Assembly (NCBI GenBank): GCA_041660205.1
Contig: JBAZWT010000005.1
Span: forward strand, 43,270-93,962
Source of the DNA: Candidatus Babeliales bacterium
Lineage (GTDB): Bacteria; Babelota; Babeliae; Babelales; Chromulinivoraceae
Length of the DNA stretch: 50,693 nucleotides
Reading direction: 5' to 3'
Each line of letters opens with the position of its first letter. Position 1 is the stretch's first letter. Made by a program: the position numbers and the translations under genes. A model generated the notes under the pieces. It had not been told where the DNA came from and did no database searches. It was given only the letters and a program-made list of their open reading frames with translations. Positions 8,153 through 16,577 of this stretch are shown one piece after another.

Positions 8153-8875
8153 ATGAAATTTTTACAGCATTTCAGTCAATTTCAAAAATATCTCCTGCCT
8201 CTCGCTCCGTTCATATGCTTTTTTCTAGGCTACGTGTTATGCAACCTGCTCATTGGCAATAAAACATACAACACTCCCCAGCTCATTGGATTATCACTTC
8301 ACCAAGCTGTTGAGCAAACGTCTCCGTATCACATTACTATTCAGCTTATCGCTGAAAAAGATTGTCCAGGAGCAACCCCGGGGACAATTATTAGTCAAAA
8401 GCCATCCCCTGGTCGCTTAATAAAATCGCACCAATCAATTTTTGTAGTGATTACAAAATTACCCCAATCAGCACTTGCTCCCGAGTTTTTAGGAAAATCG
8501 CAAGAAACAATAGAGCTCATAAAAAAAGAAACTAATGTAAAGCTTAAGACGTATGGGCTACAATGCAACGCTCCAAAGGGAAGCTGCATTGGACAAATTC
8601 CACAATCAGGCCAGCCAATTGTTGATAAAAAAATTATTGCTTATACCGCTCAAGACAAGACCAATAAATATATTATGCCTGACTTGGTTTCAAAAGATCT
8701 GCTGCAGGTTGTAGAATTTTTGAAAAATCACAATTTAAACGTTCAAGTTTTTCATAAAAATCAAAAACTATCATCGCCATACAAACAAGATTTAATTATT
8801 GTTTCTCAAAAGCCACTAGCTGGCTCTATCATGAGCTTGCAAGAAAATGCAATTATTCAATTAGAAGTAAATTAA
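8153..8875 (+). CDS. Membrane-anchored PASTA-domain protein without kinase
   Basis: A 240-residue protein with one N-terminal membrane helix (LAPFICFFLGYVLCNLLIG) followed by three PASTA-like repeats of about 65-70 residues. The first runs from near TPQLIGLSLHQAV to the VVITK strand with GTIISQKPSPGRLIK, the second contains IGQIPQSGQPI, and the third runs from MPDLVSKDLLQVVEFL to the end with IVSQKPLAGSI. PASTA domains bind peptidoglycan fragments and usually sit on class A PBPs or on Ser/Thr kinases of the PknB/StkP type. Here there is neither a transpeptidase nor a kinase, only the anchor and the extracytoplasmic domains. It ends convergently and overlaps the end of uppS by 4 bases. Likely a wall-sensing or wall-binding factor. 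Confidence 0.85.
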   Translation: MKFLQHFSQFQKYLLPLAPFICFFLGYVLCNLLIGNKTYNTPQLIGLSLHQAVEQTSPYHITIQLIAEKDCPGATPGTIISQKPSPGRLIKSHQSIFVVITKLPQSALAPEFLGKSQETIELIKKETNVKLKTYGLQCNAPKGSCIGQIPQSGQPIVDKKIIAYTAQDKTNKYIMPDLVSKDLLQVVEFLKNHNLNVQVFHKNQKLSSPYKQDLIIVSQKPLAGSIMSLQENAIIQLEVN

Positions 8876-9540
8876 GATCCGAAGTTTTTCTTTGCTTGAA
8901 CCGCTTGCTCAAGAGTTTGATGCAATAGTTCCTTGGTCAAATCTGGCCATAAACAATCTAAAAAATTAATTTCTGCATATGCTGACTGAAACGATAAAAA
9001 GTTACTTAAGCGACGCACTCCGCCAGTCCGAATAATAACTTCAGGATCTGGAATATCACCAAGCCATAAATATTTTTTAAAATTATCAATCGTTACAGTT
9101 TCTACCTTGTCTTGTATCAACCGTTGCACAGCAGCTAAAATCTCTTGCTGTCCGCCATAACACATCAAAAAATTACATTGCAGGACTGTGCATGCTTGTG
9201 TTGCAGCTTCTATTTTTAAACAAACGTTTTTCGTTTGATCAGGCAAAGAGGAAATATCTCCAACAAACCTAACCCTAACTCCCAATTTTACAAATTCTTC
9301 AATGCGTGATTGCGACTCGTCAATCAAAGCAAAAAGATATGAAATTTCAGTTTGCGACCGTTTAAAATTTTCAAGAGAAAAAGTGTACAAAGAAAGATAA
9401 GAAATTTTTTGCTCAATACAGTAGTTGATAACCATTTCAATAGTTTTTGCACCCTGTCTATGCCCTAACCAAGGAAACATCCCTTGTTTTTTTGCCCAGC
9501 GACGATTTCCATCCATAATCAAACCAAGATGAGAAATCAT
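8872..9540 (-). CDS. uppS: Undecaprenyl diphosphate synthase
   Basis: Cis-prenyltransferase that makes the C55 carrier lipid used by MurG and the other wall enzymes. The family signature is nearly complete: LIMDGNRRWAKKQG at the N-terminus with the catalytic Asp, GHRQGAKT, the YTFSLENFKRS region, and the C-terminal IIRTGGVRRLSNFLSFQSAY followed by LWPDLT. The length of 222 residues is slightly short but includes all motifs. The C-terminus ends a few residues after the last conserved helix. It overlaps by 4 bases (ATGA) the start-to-stop junction with the upstream membrane protein gene, so the two are translationally coupled. Confidence 0.95.
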   Translation of the reverse strand: MISHLGLIMDGNRRWAKKQGMFPWLGHRQGAKTIEMVINYCIEQKISYLSLYTFSLENFKRSQTEISYLFALIDESQSRIEEFVKLGVRVRFVGDISSLPDQTKNVCLKIEAATQACTVLQCNFLMCYGGQQEILAAVQRLIQDKVETVTIDNFKKYLWLGDIPDPEVIIRTGGVRRLSNFLSFQSAYAEINFLDCLWPDLTKELLHQTLEQAVQAKKNFGS

Positions 9541-10163
9541 ACTTCACCCTGCAATCGAGAAATCGTAAACCAATTTTTAAAATTAAATTGTTTAAAGCAA
9601 GTCACAGCGCTGTCAAAAGTAACGATTCCGCCTGCAATCAGCAATCGTTCACACAAAACAACCGGTATTAAACCAATCCAAATCGGTGCAGGTATGGCAT
9701 GGGTGTACAACCAAACAACCGAACCAACGCCATGAGCAACAAATGATGCGCTCAAAGCACGACTGTATTTCGAGTCTTTCAAAAAATAAAGAGCCATGGG
9801 AATTAGCCAGTACAAGCTGTAACACCATGCAACTCGTCCAACGTCATGACCTACAAACAGAATCATGCTTATCGCTGGCACAACTATTGACGTTATAACC
9901 TCACGCTTTTGAAAGGCTCTGCTTGCAAAAAAAAGTGGTGTTCTATGAACTAAAAACAATAAAAGTGATGCTGTTGAAAATATACTTGTCGATAGAAAAA
10001 ATAAAGATACCCAACTTAGACCATAATGTTGAGCGATAACCGGAGCAACCATGGAGGACAAAGAAAAGGTTGCGTGAACTGATCCGATAATCCAATTAAA
10101 TGGTACAAGTCGAGCACAAAGAGTTAAAAAAAAGACTGGAAAAATTTTTAGATTTTTTTTCAT
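9537..10163 (-). CDS. Polytopic membrane protein of unknown function, coupled to uppS
   Basis: A 208-residue protein with about five to six hydrophobic segments, an N-terminal MKKNLKIFPVFFLTLCARLV and short polar loops. I cannot assign a family. In many bacteria the gene next to uppS is cdsA (CDP-diglyceride synthase), but this protein is shorter and lacks the recognisable CdsA signature near the C-terminus, so I do not call it that. The 4-base overlap with uppS shows coexpression and hints at a role in lipid or carrier metabolism. The C-terminal TISRLQGEV is polar. The start ATG at 10163 is the only reasonable one. The divergent 139-base region upstream, shared with the HAD phosphatase gene, must hold the promoters. 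Confidence 0.7.
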   Translation of the reverse strand: MKKNLKIFPVFFLTLCARLVPFNWIIGSVHATFSLSSMVAPVIAQHYGLSWVSLFFLSTSIFSTASLLLFLVHRTPLFFASRAFQKREVITSIVVPAISMILFVGHDVGRVAWCYSLYWLIPMALYFLKDSKYSRALSASFVAHGVGSVVWLYTHAIPAPIWIGLIPVVLCERLLIAGGIVTFDSAVTCFKQFNFKNWFTISRLQGEV

Positions 10164-10302
10164 AAAGCTTTACTTATTTTTATGATAATCTATTTCTTAT
10201 CATAATTGTACTATGATCTATACCCATTGTACAGTAACACAAATTACCAATTTGATGCGAAATATCTGAGCAAGACTTAGACGTAACAAGAAAGGATTAG
10301 AA

Positions 10303-10965
10303 GTGAAATATAAAGCAATGATTTTTGATATGGATGGCACCATTATAACCACAGAAAGTGTGTGGGAAGAAACAACGAAGCAACTACTGAAAGCCAAAGG
10401 GAATTTAAGCGACAAAGAATGCCAAATTGTTATGCCCATGATGAAAGGAGCTTCTTTGTATGCGACATGCGCTTTCATCAAAGAAACCTTTAACACTAAA
10501 GAATCAATCGAAGAACTTATAGCTGAAAAAGAACGTCTCGCATTTGGAAGATTTTCAAAAGAAGCACAGCTTATCGAAGGCTTTGATCGCTTTCATAATA
10601 AATTGCAAACTTTAGGTCTCAAAACAGCAATTGCAACAAATGCTAATCAACGATCTGTTGATAGAATTTTAAAACATGTACCTCTCGATCAATTTTTTAA
10701 GCATCATATTTATTCAATCGACATCGTCAATAGAATGTACAAACCATTTCCTGATATTTATCTTCATGCAGCAGCACAGCTCAACATAGATCCAAAAGAT
10801 TGCCTTGCTATCGAAGATTCAGCTCATGGAATTACTGCGGCAAAAGCTGCTGGTATGTTTTGCATTGGCATCAATACTGGTCTCGATCGCAATGCGATTG
10901 CTCATGCAGATCACATTATTGAAATGTATGATGATTTAGACATTGAAGCGTTGCTTAAGCTCTAA
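10303..10965 (+). CDS. HAD-superfamily hydrolase, beta-phosphoglucomutase/phosphatase-like
   Basis: A 220-residue cytoplasmic HAD enzyme. Motif I is FDMDGTI (nucleophile and acid-base aspartates), motif II is the ATNAN segment, with the lysine of motif III in MYKPFPD, and motif IV is IEDSAHG. A helical cap domain follows motif I, placing it in subfamily I with beta-phosphoglucomutase, phosphoglycolate phosphatase and similar sugar-phosphate phosphatases. The substrate cannot be told from sequence. The start is a GTG at 10303, supported by AAAGGA about 7 bases upstream; the first ATG, six codons in, lies inside the first beta strand. The symporter gene follows 35 bases downstream and may be cotranscribed. 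Confidence 0.88.
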   Translation: MKYKAMIFDMDGTIITTESVWEETTKQLLKAKGNLSDKECQIVMPMMKGASLYATCAFIKETFNTKESIEELIAEKERLAFGRFSKEAQLIEGFDRFHNKLQTLGLKTAIATNANQRSVDRILKHVPLDQFFKHHIYSIDIVNRMYKPFPDIYLHAAAQLNIDPKDCLAIEDSAHGITAAKAAGMFCIGINTGLDRNAIAHADHIIEMYDDLDIEALLKL

Positions 10966-11000
10966 AAAATTTAATTATTAAAACCTATTAACCAAAAGTA

Positions 11001-12389
11001 ATGAATATGATTATTGATCAAAATTTATTTTTTTCTATCCTGATTGGCCTAGCTCTTTTTTATCTTGCTTTAGGCATATGGTCTGCGCGTGGCGTTAGAA
11101 CTCTTCAAAACTATTTTTTAGCTGATAGAAACCTTGGCGTTATCAAGTTAACTTTTGCTCTCATCGCAAGCCAGCTTGGCAGCGGCATGATCCTGGGAAC
11201 TGCGTACCGAGCATATCACGTTGGTTTTTGGGGACTGCTCTATTCCATAGGCATGAGCCTTGGTTTTATTATTTTAGGACTTGGTCTGGCTTCGCGCATG
11301 CGAGCTTTAAATGTCAACACGACTGCCGAAATTTTTGAAACTATTTATGGCTCATACTATTTAAAATTGATTGCTTCAGCGCTTTCTGTCGTAAGTTTAT
11401 GGGGTATTTTGTTAGCCCAAATTGTGGCATCAAAATCATTATTCCTCGGACTTAAAATTACAGACCCTTATGTATTGATCAGCTGCTGGATGTTTCTTAT
11501 TTTTTACAGCATGCTTGGTGGTCTGCATTCAATTGTGATTGTTGATGTCGCACAAGTACTTTTCATTTCAGGTGTTTTTTCATTTTCATTTTTATCTTTA
11601 GGCTCTGCAGCATCAACTATGACAAATCTGCCAAGGCTTGCTCTCATTCAAGATTATTTCTATGACGTTAAGCCTGACTTATGGAGCTTTTTGCCAATAC
11701 TTTTTATCCCAACTCTTTTTGCTTTAATCGAACAAGATTTGGCTCAAAAATTATTTGCTGCTAAAACACGTGCTACAGCAACCATCTCTGCTTTTCTTGC
11801 CGGTATATTTTTAATAGTTTTTTCCATCATTCCAATATTTTTTGGAATACTGGCTAAAATAAAACATGTCATAATTCCAGAAGGTGGAAGCCCTCTTGTT
11901 GCCGCCCTTTTTTTCATATCAAGTAAAACCGTTTTCATGCTTGCAATGTGTGGTATCATGGCAGCAATCACTTCAACAGCAAGCTCTCTTTTGTGTGCCA
12001 TCAGCTCCAACGTTGTGCAGGACTTTGGCAACTTTTTACCGCTTGAAAATCACAAATTAACAACAACCAGATTTATTTCGTTTTTAATTGGAATCAGTGC
12101 CCTCACAGCGTCTTTTTATACGAGTGGAGATATTTTATATATCTTAGAAAATAGTTATCGAGTTTCTGTTATCTGTCTTTTTGTGCCAACTGTGATCGCA
12201 TATTTTGCAACATCATTGTACAAGCAAGCGGCTTGGACCTCTGTACTATTTGGAGTTGCAGGACTTATTGGAGTGCAATATTATCCAATGAGTTTGATCA
12301 TGAAAGATGTTATTCCGTTAGCTCTCTCTTTAGGTGGTTATATCTGTGCGTACGTTATCGTTTGGACAAAAAAACAACTATCTCTTTAA
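11001..12389 (+). CDS. Sodium:solute symporter (SSS family)
   Basis: A 462-residue integral membrane protein with about 13 hydrophobic helices. The family traits are the NYFLADRNLG loop after the first helix, followed by FALIASQLGSGMILGTAYRA, which corresponds to the conserved region of helices 2-3, and later GIMAAITSTASSLLCAIS, the conserved sodium-site helix with Ser/Thr residues. SSS members import amino acids, sugars, pantothenate or other organic solutes with sodium. The substrate is not evident, although a host-dependent organism would gain from such uptake. The start at 11001 has only a weak ribosome binding site, and a second ATG lies two codons in. No other transporter subunit is needed. 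Confidence 0.88.
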   Translation: MNMIIDQNLFFSILIGLALFYLALGIWSARGVRTLQNYFLADRNLGVIKLTFALIASQLGSGMILGTAYRAYHVGFWGLLYSIGMSLGFIILGLGLASRMRALNVNTTAEIFETIYGSYYLKLIASALSVVSLWGILLAQIVASKSLFLGLKITDPYVLISCWMFLIFYSMLGGLHSIVIVDVAQVLFISGVFSFSFLSLGSAASTMTNLPRLALIQDYFYDVKPDLWSFLPILFIPTLFALIEQDLAQKLFAAKTRATATISAFLAGIFLIVFSIIPIFFGILAKIKHVIIPEGGSPLVAALFFISSKTVFMLAMCGIMAAITSTASSLLCAISSNVVQDFGNFLPLENHKLTTTRFISFLIGISALTASFYTSGDILYILENSYRVSVICLFVPTVIAYFATSLYKQAAWTSVLFGVAGLIGVQYYPMSLIMKDVIPLALSLGGYICAYVIVWTKKQLSL

Positions 12390-12471
12390 ATTTTAAGCGA
12401 TAGCCAAGTATGGTTAAGGTATGTTTAGTAAAAATAATTATCGTAAAGACCCTTCTAAAAACAGGTATAAT

Positions 12472-13845
12472 ATGAATAATGCAAAATTGTTTATTTTATT
12501 ATTACTAGCTAGCCAGCACAGCATCAACACATCAGAAGGTGAAAAGGCAACTGACAGCAAAGATCTTTGGGTCACCGTATTTATTCATGGATCATTTTCA
12601 CTACGCCCGCATCTTAACCTACGAAACATTATAAAAATGCTTACTGATTCAATCGAAGAGTCAGTGTACTATCGATCGACTGAAATTAATCGTCGGGATC
12701 CATTCTTTTACAAAAACCAAGCAATAGCTGGACTCGGCTTGCATAGAATTGACATTGATCATCCGCACAACAATGCCGCAGCTCCTATCCTTGCTGCCTC
12801 ATTTGAAGAAGTTTCAAAGCAGGCAGGAAACCAGCCTTCTAATCAATATTATACGTTTGGTTGGAGCGGACTAGTCAGTAACAAACTTCGATATCTTGAA
12901 TCAGCGTTTTTACATCAAGACCTTGAAGCATTAATTAAAAAACTTAGAAACGAAGGTCATCAACCAAAAATAAGACTCATCGGTTATAGCCATGGTGGTA
13001 ACCTTGCGCTTCAGCTTGGCGCACTACATACAACCAAACCAATATCGAAACAATTTAGCATTGACGAGTTATTATTAATTGGAACACCTATCCAAGTTGA
13101 AACTGATTACTTAATCAACAGTTCAATTTTCAAAAAGGTTTATAATTTTTATTCTCGAGCAGATCACGTTCAAACGCTTGATTTCTTTTCGTTTAAAAGA
13201 TTTTTTTCACGAAAAAAATTTTCAAGGCGCCGTAATTTTACGTTGCCTGAAAAACTAACCCAGGTCAGGATTAAAATTACTGAATATGAACCGAAGTCAA
13301 ATAAAGATATTTTTGATACTTTGCCGCAAGATCCAAAAGTTCTCAAAAAGTGTTTCAAAGAGCTTAATTACGATCCAGGACATTTTGAATTATGGTTTAT
13401 GGGTTGGACTATTTTAACATATCGAACAACATTTCCACTTCAACCACTGCCAGTTTTAACGTTTTTACCTATTTTCTTAAAATATATTCAAATAAACCCA
13501 GATACGCCACACGATCTCGTTGCTCATATCAAACCCCAATTCAATACGATTGAATTAATGCCATACCACACCTACAAAAAACATTTTAGAGCAAAGTTTC
13601 CTTTTATAGATACAGCATTATTAAAACATATGACGCACCATGCTTCAAAGTTTGTTCCTGATGATTACAACATTAATATCTACAATCAAAAGGTGTATGG
13701 AGCTATAAACATTGCTGAATATGAATGGAAAGAAATTAGACGATTGTTCATGCTTGAACAAAAAAAGAAACTACAATTGCCCGCTTCTTTTAATATGAAC
13801 ATACATGATTGTGCTTACAAAGGGCACCTTCCTGCCGCTGCTTGA
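12472..13845 (+). CDS. Secreted alpha/beta-hydrolase (lipase/esterase-like)
   Basis: About 457 residues. Start at 12472 is chosen because a signal peptide begins there (NAKLFILLLLASQHSINTSE) and AGG lies 6 bases upstream; the frame is open to an ATG at 12421, which would add 17 charged residues before the signal. The fold is suggested by the early strand VTVFIHGSF (HG oxyanion-type loop) and the nucleophile elbow LIGYSHGGNLAL, a G-x-S-x-G motif with Ser as nucleophile. Histidine and acid partners cannot be placed with certainty. The C-terminal half is rich in aromatic and basic residues and resembles no domain I know. An exported lipase or esterase acting on host or envelope lipids is an inference. 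Confidence 0.72.
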   Translation: MNNAKLFILLLLASQHSINTSEGEKATDSKDLWVTVFIHGSFSLRPHLNLRNIIKMLTDSIEESVYYRSTEINRRDPFFYKNQAIAGLGLHRIDIDHPHNNAAAPILAASFEEVSKQAGNQPSNQYYTFGWSGLVSNKLRYLESAFLHQDLEALIKKLRNEGHQPKIRLIGYSHGGNLALQLGALHTTKPISKQFSIDELLLIGTPIQVETDYLINSSIFKKVYNFYSRADHVQTLDFFSFKRFFSRKKFSRRRNFTLPEKLTQVRIKITEYEPKSNKDIFDTLPQDPKVLKKCFKELNYDPGHFELWFMGWTILTYRTTFPLQPLPVLTFLPIFLKYIQINPDTPHDLVAHIKPQFNTIELMPYHTYKKHFRAKFPFIDTALLKHMTHHASKFVPDDYNINIYNQKVYGAINIAEYEWKEIRRLFMLEQKKKLQLPASFNMNIHDCAYKGHLPAAA

Positions 13846-13870
13846 CCTCTAAAAATTGCCGTGGTACGGT
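13842..13870 (+). promoter_or_regulatory. Possible promoter/operator of the metal-import operon
   Basis: TTGACC (13842-13847), a 17-base spacer and TACGGT (13865-13870), about 40 bases before the glutaredoxin ATG. The small palindrome CCGT-GGT-ACGG (13859-13869) overlaps the -10 box and could be a repressor site. The -10 match is poor, so this is tentative. Confidence 0.3.
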
Positions 13871-13909
13871 AAACAGCAGTAATAACCAATCACCAAAACA
13901 AGGAGTTTT

Positions 13910-14230
13910 ATGAAGAAAACATTATTTTTTGCAACACTTATCTGTGGTCTATTTTTAGCATCAACTCTTGAACTAAAAGCTGCGCCATCAAAAAAATCTA
14001 TTAAACTATACACCACTAAAAATTGTGGTTACTGTCACAAAGTGATTAAGTTTTTAAAAAAAATAAAACACTATGATGACGTAATTATAGTTGATGCAAA
14101 TGAAAAGTATGATGAACTTGTAAAATTAAGTGGCGGCAGCCAAGTTCCTTTTCTGCACGATGAACAACGATCAGTAACAATGCTGGAAAGCGATGACATC
14201 ATCGAATATTTTAAAAATCGATTTAATTAA
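13910..14230 (+). CDS. Exported glutaredoxin-like thiol protein
   Basis: A 106-residue protein with a signal peptide (MKKTLFFATLICGLFLASTL) ahead of a compact glutaredoxin fold. Strand one leads to the active site KNCGYCHKV (C-x2-C with Gly-Tyr, as in NrdH or Grx-type redoxins); the cis-proline loop is SQVPFLH. AAGGAG lies 4 bases before the ATG. Glutaredoxins are usually cytoplasmic and glutathione-linked; a signal peptide suggests this one works outside the inner membrane as a thiol reductase or oxidase. It is only 5 bases upstream of the metal-binding lipoprotein-like gene, so it belongs to the same operon. A role in keeping metal-binding or secreted proteins correctly reduced is inference. 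Confidence 0.85.
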   Translation: MKKTLFFATLICGLFLASTLELKAAPSKKSIKLYTTKNCGYCHKVIKFLKKIKHYDDVIIVDANEKYDELVKLSGGSQVPFLHDEQRSVTMLESDDIIEYFKNRFN

Positions 14231-14235
14231 TAATA

Positions 14236-15174
14236 ATGCAATTTAAACATCTCGCTGTAACACTCTCGCTTATATTCATTTTTACTGTGGCTTTGTTTTG
14301 GATTTTCGTCACTGACAAAGCTCCGAAAAATTCGTCCAAGCCTCTTGTTGTATGCACGACAACCATCATTGGTGATGCAATCAAACAGATAGCAGGCGAC
14401 ACAGTAGATCTTGAAGTTTTAATGGGACCAGGTGTTGATCCTCATTTGTATAAACCAATTGAGCAAGATGTGTATAAAATTTCTCAAGCTCATATTATTT
14501 TTTACAATGGACTGCACCTGGAAGCTCGCATGGGCGACCTTTTTGCCAAAATGGCTACCATTAAAAAAACAGTTGCCGTCTGCCAAGATATGCCACAACA
14601 TCTTTTAATTAAATCCACAGAGCATGCAGAGTTTACAGACCCCCATGTTTGGTTTGATCCTCGGTTATGGAGTTGCGCCGTTGAAACAATCACATGCGTA
14701 CTGCAAGAAAATAATCCAGAGCATCATGATTTTTATGAACAAAATAAAAAAGACTTTTTAGAAAAACTTAATACGATCTACCTTTCAACGCGAGCGGCTA
14801 TTGCAAAAATTCCCCAAGAAAGACGAATTTTAATTACAGGTCATGATGCATTCTCATACTTTGCGAAAGCATATGATTGTGAAGTAATTAGCTTGCAAGG
14901 GATTAGCACAGCAAGCGAAGCTGGCACCAAGGACGTTCAACATCTTATTCAGTTTATTTACCTTCATGCAATTCCAACTATTTTTGTAGAAACTTCTGTT
15001 CCATCTCGCAATATTCAAGCATTACAGCAAGGAGTCAGTGCTCTTGGTTTTGATGTACATATTGGCGACGAACTTTATTCAGATGCGCTTGGACCTGTTG
15101 ATAGCCCACAGGGTACCTATCTGGGCATGCTACAATCAAACGTTAACGCAATCGTAAAAGGACTGCTACAATGA
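14236..15174 (+). CDS. Metal ABC transporter substrate-binding protein (ZnuA/MntC/TroA type)
   Basis: Periplasmic cluster A-I binding protein for Mn, Fe or Zn, 312 residues, with an N-terminal signal or membrane anchor (VTLSLIFIFTVALFWIFV). The four metal ligands are visible: His in GVDPHLYKP, His in DPHVWFDP, Glu in IFVETSV and Asp in ELYSDALGP. A His, His, Glu, Asp set is typical of manganese/iron members; a zinc member would usually have a third His and a His-rich loop, which is absent here. No lipobox cysteine is visible, so it may be tethered by the uncleaved helix. The gene overlaps the next one by 4 bases (ATGA). Confidence 0.92.
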   Translation: MQFKHLAVTLSLIFIFTVALFWIFVTDKAPKNSSKPLVVCTTTIIGDAIKQIAGDTVDLEVLMGPGVDPHLYKPIEQDVYKISQAHIIFYNGLHLEARMGDLFAKMATIKKTVAVCQDMPQHLLIKSTEHAEFTDPHVWFDPRLWSCAVETITCVLQENNPEHHDFYEQNKKDFLEKLNTIYLSTRAAIAKIPQERRILITGHDAFSYFAKAYDCEVISLQGISTASEAGTKDVQHLIQFIYLHAIPTIFVETSVPSRNIQALQQGVSALGFDVHIGDELYSDALGPVDSPQGTYLGMLQSNVNAIVKGLLQ

Positions 15175-15503
15175 TGAAAAAAATACAAAAGTTTTTAATT
15201 TGTTTATGCATAACGCATGCTTCAATTATTTTTACATCATCAAGCATAGAAACTTCAGAAGCAAAGTTACTGTGGAAAAAACCAACACCACTCGATCCTG
15301 AGCTATTATTAGAATATACTAGAAAAGAAAAAGCTGAAATAGAGCAGGAAAGATTAAATCTAACTAGAACTTTAGAAACTATAAAACAACGGTCAACTGC
15401 TAGACAAGAAGCCATTAGTAGACAAGAAGAAGAAGAAATTGTCAGACAGCAAGAAAAAGAAACTGTCAGACAAGAAAAAGCTTTCAAACAATTACAGCAA
15501 TAA
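15171..15503 (+). CDS. Exported coiled-coil protein, probably truncated by an in-frame stop
   Basis: A 110-residue product begins with a signal peptide (FLICLCITHASIIFTSSS) and becomes a highly charged E/K/R/Q coiled coil (from KEKAEIEQE to KQLQQ). It ends at TAA (15501-15503). The same frame continues for 27 more codons with the same style (TILQQQELIERLKRK) to a TGA at 15585-15587. The change of one CAA codon to TAA would explain this, so the gene is probably a recent nonsense mutant or is read through. It overlaps the substrate-binding protein gene by 4 bases and precedes the ATPase gene by about 200 bases, so it sits inside the metal operon. No known family. Confidence 0.6.
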   Translation: MMKKIQKFLICLCITHASIIFTSSSIETSEAKLLWKKPTPLDPELLLEYTRKEKAEIEQERLNLTRTLETIKQRSTARQEAISRQEEEEIVRQQEKETVRQEKAFKQLQQ

Positions 15504-15707
15504 GATACGATTCTGCAGCAACAAGAATTAATAGAAAGGCTCAAAAGAAAGTGTCCAGAAATGTTTAGGCGTAGAAAAACGGAGTGACTTATTTTTCTAA
15601 AAAAGTAAGTCTTATGTAGGAAAACAAAGCCAATTTCCCGATTCAAATATTTCATGATATACTTACAATTGTTGTTTGTTATTCTCGCTTAAAATCAGTT
15701 TTTTCAC

Positions 15708-16577
15708 ATGATCGACTTAAAAAATAATGCCAATTTAATGCTGGATACCCGGGATTCCGCCTCCGTTAAAACTACGGAACGGACAAGCAAGCCCGCCGCG
15801 CCCGCCGAAGCTATCGGCGAAGGCCGGGAGTACGACGAGTGCGCCATTGCTGTAAAAGATCTCACGGTTGCCTACCATGAAAAACCGGTTATATGGGATC
15901 TTGATTTTTTTGTTCCAACAGGAACATTACTAGGCATTATCGGGCCTAATGGCAGCGGAAAAACAACACTTCTTAAATCTATTCTTGGAATTATACAACC
16001 GACAACCGGTTCTATAAAAATTTTTGGTCAGCCGTACAATCACGCTACGCACAGCATCGCTTACGTTCCTCAGAAAAGTTCTGTTGATTGGTCTTTTCCA
16101 ACCGATGTGTTTGACGTAGTGCTCATGGGTCGCTATGGACATCTTTCACTCTTCAGACGCCCTACACAAAAAGATCGCGAAATTGCTGACCAAGCTTTAA
16201 AAATGGTTAATATGGAGCAGTTTGCCACTCGACACATAAGTCAACTTTCTGGCGGGCAACAGCAACGCGTTTTTCTTGCTCGAGCACTCGCGCAGCAAGC
16301 TGATATCTTTATTTTAGATGAACCTTTTGCTGGAATCGATATCGTTACAGAACAAATTATTTTAAAACTTTTACAACAACTACGCGACCAAGGCAAAACA
16401 ATTATCGTTGTGCATCATGATATAACTACGGTAAAAAAATATTTTGACTGGACGTTTTTGATGAACATAAAGCATATTGCTTTAGGACCAACAGAAACAG
16501 TTTTAACGCCTGAAAACATTGCGCTCACTTTTCAAGCACCTAATCTTTTTAATGATGACGTCAATGATTCAATTTGA
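15708..16577 (+). CDS. Metal ABC transporter ATPase (ZnuC/MntB type) with in-frame repeat insert
   Basis: ATP-binding subunit for the importer, 289 residues. The nucleotide-binding domain has Walker A GPNGSGKTT, signature LSGGQQQR, Walker B IFILDEP and the H-loop VVHHD, with the domain starting around AIAVKDLTVAY. Ahead of this are about 45 extra residues. Ten of them (MIDLKNNANL) look native; the next 34 (from MLDTRDSA to REYDE) are encoded by the GC-rich palindromic repeat at 15738-15839, whose length of 102 bases keeps the frame. No in-frame ATG, GTG or TTG lies between the repeat and the domain, so translation must begin before or at the edge of the repeat (15708, or 15738). No clear ribosome binding site precedes 15708. 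Confidence 0.92.
   Translation: MIDLKNNANLMLDTRDSASVKTTERTSKPAAPAEAIGEGREYDECAIAVKDLTVAYHEKPVIWDLDFFVPTGTLLGIIGPNGSGKTTLLKSILGIIQPTTGSIKIFGQPYNHATHSIAYVPQKSSVDWSFPTDVFDVVLMGRYGHLSLFRRPTQKDREIADQALKMVNMEQFATRHISQLSGGQQQRVFLARALAQQADIFILDEPFAGIDIVTEQIILKLLQQLRDQGKTIIVVHHDITTVKKYFDWTFLMNIKHIALGPTETVLTPENIALTFQAPNLFNDDVNDSI
15738..15839. repeat. GC-rich palindromic repeat, long form, inserted in a gene
   Basis: The ends are ATGCTGGATACCCGGG and CCGGGAGTACGACGAG, a near-palindrome matching the outer ends of the short element at 7146-7177. The inside holds smaller hairpins (CCGTTAAAACTACGG; GCCGAAGCTATCGGC). It is much richer in G and C than the neighbouring DNA. It is exactly 34 codons long and is read in frame as part of the transporter ATPase. 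This is the known behaviour of Rickettsia palindromic elements; here the family is different in sequence. Confidence 0.8.

Noticed and set aside
15585..15612. Hairpin GACTTATTTTT / AAAAAGTAAGTC after the interrupted coiled-coil gene
   Set aside because: One mismatch, A/T-rich and no T-run after it; not a convincing terminator.
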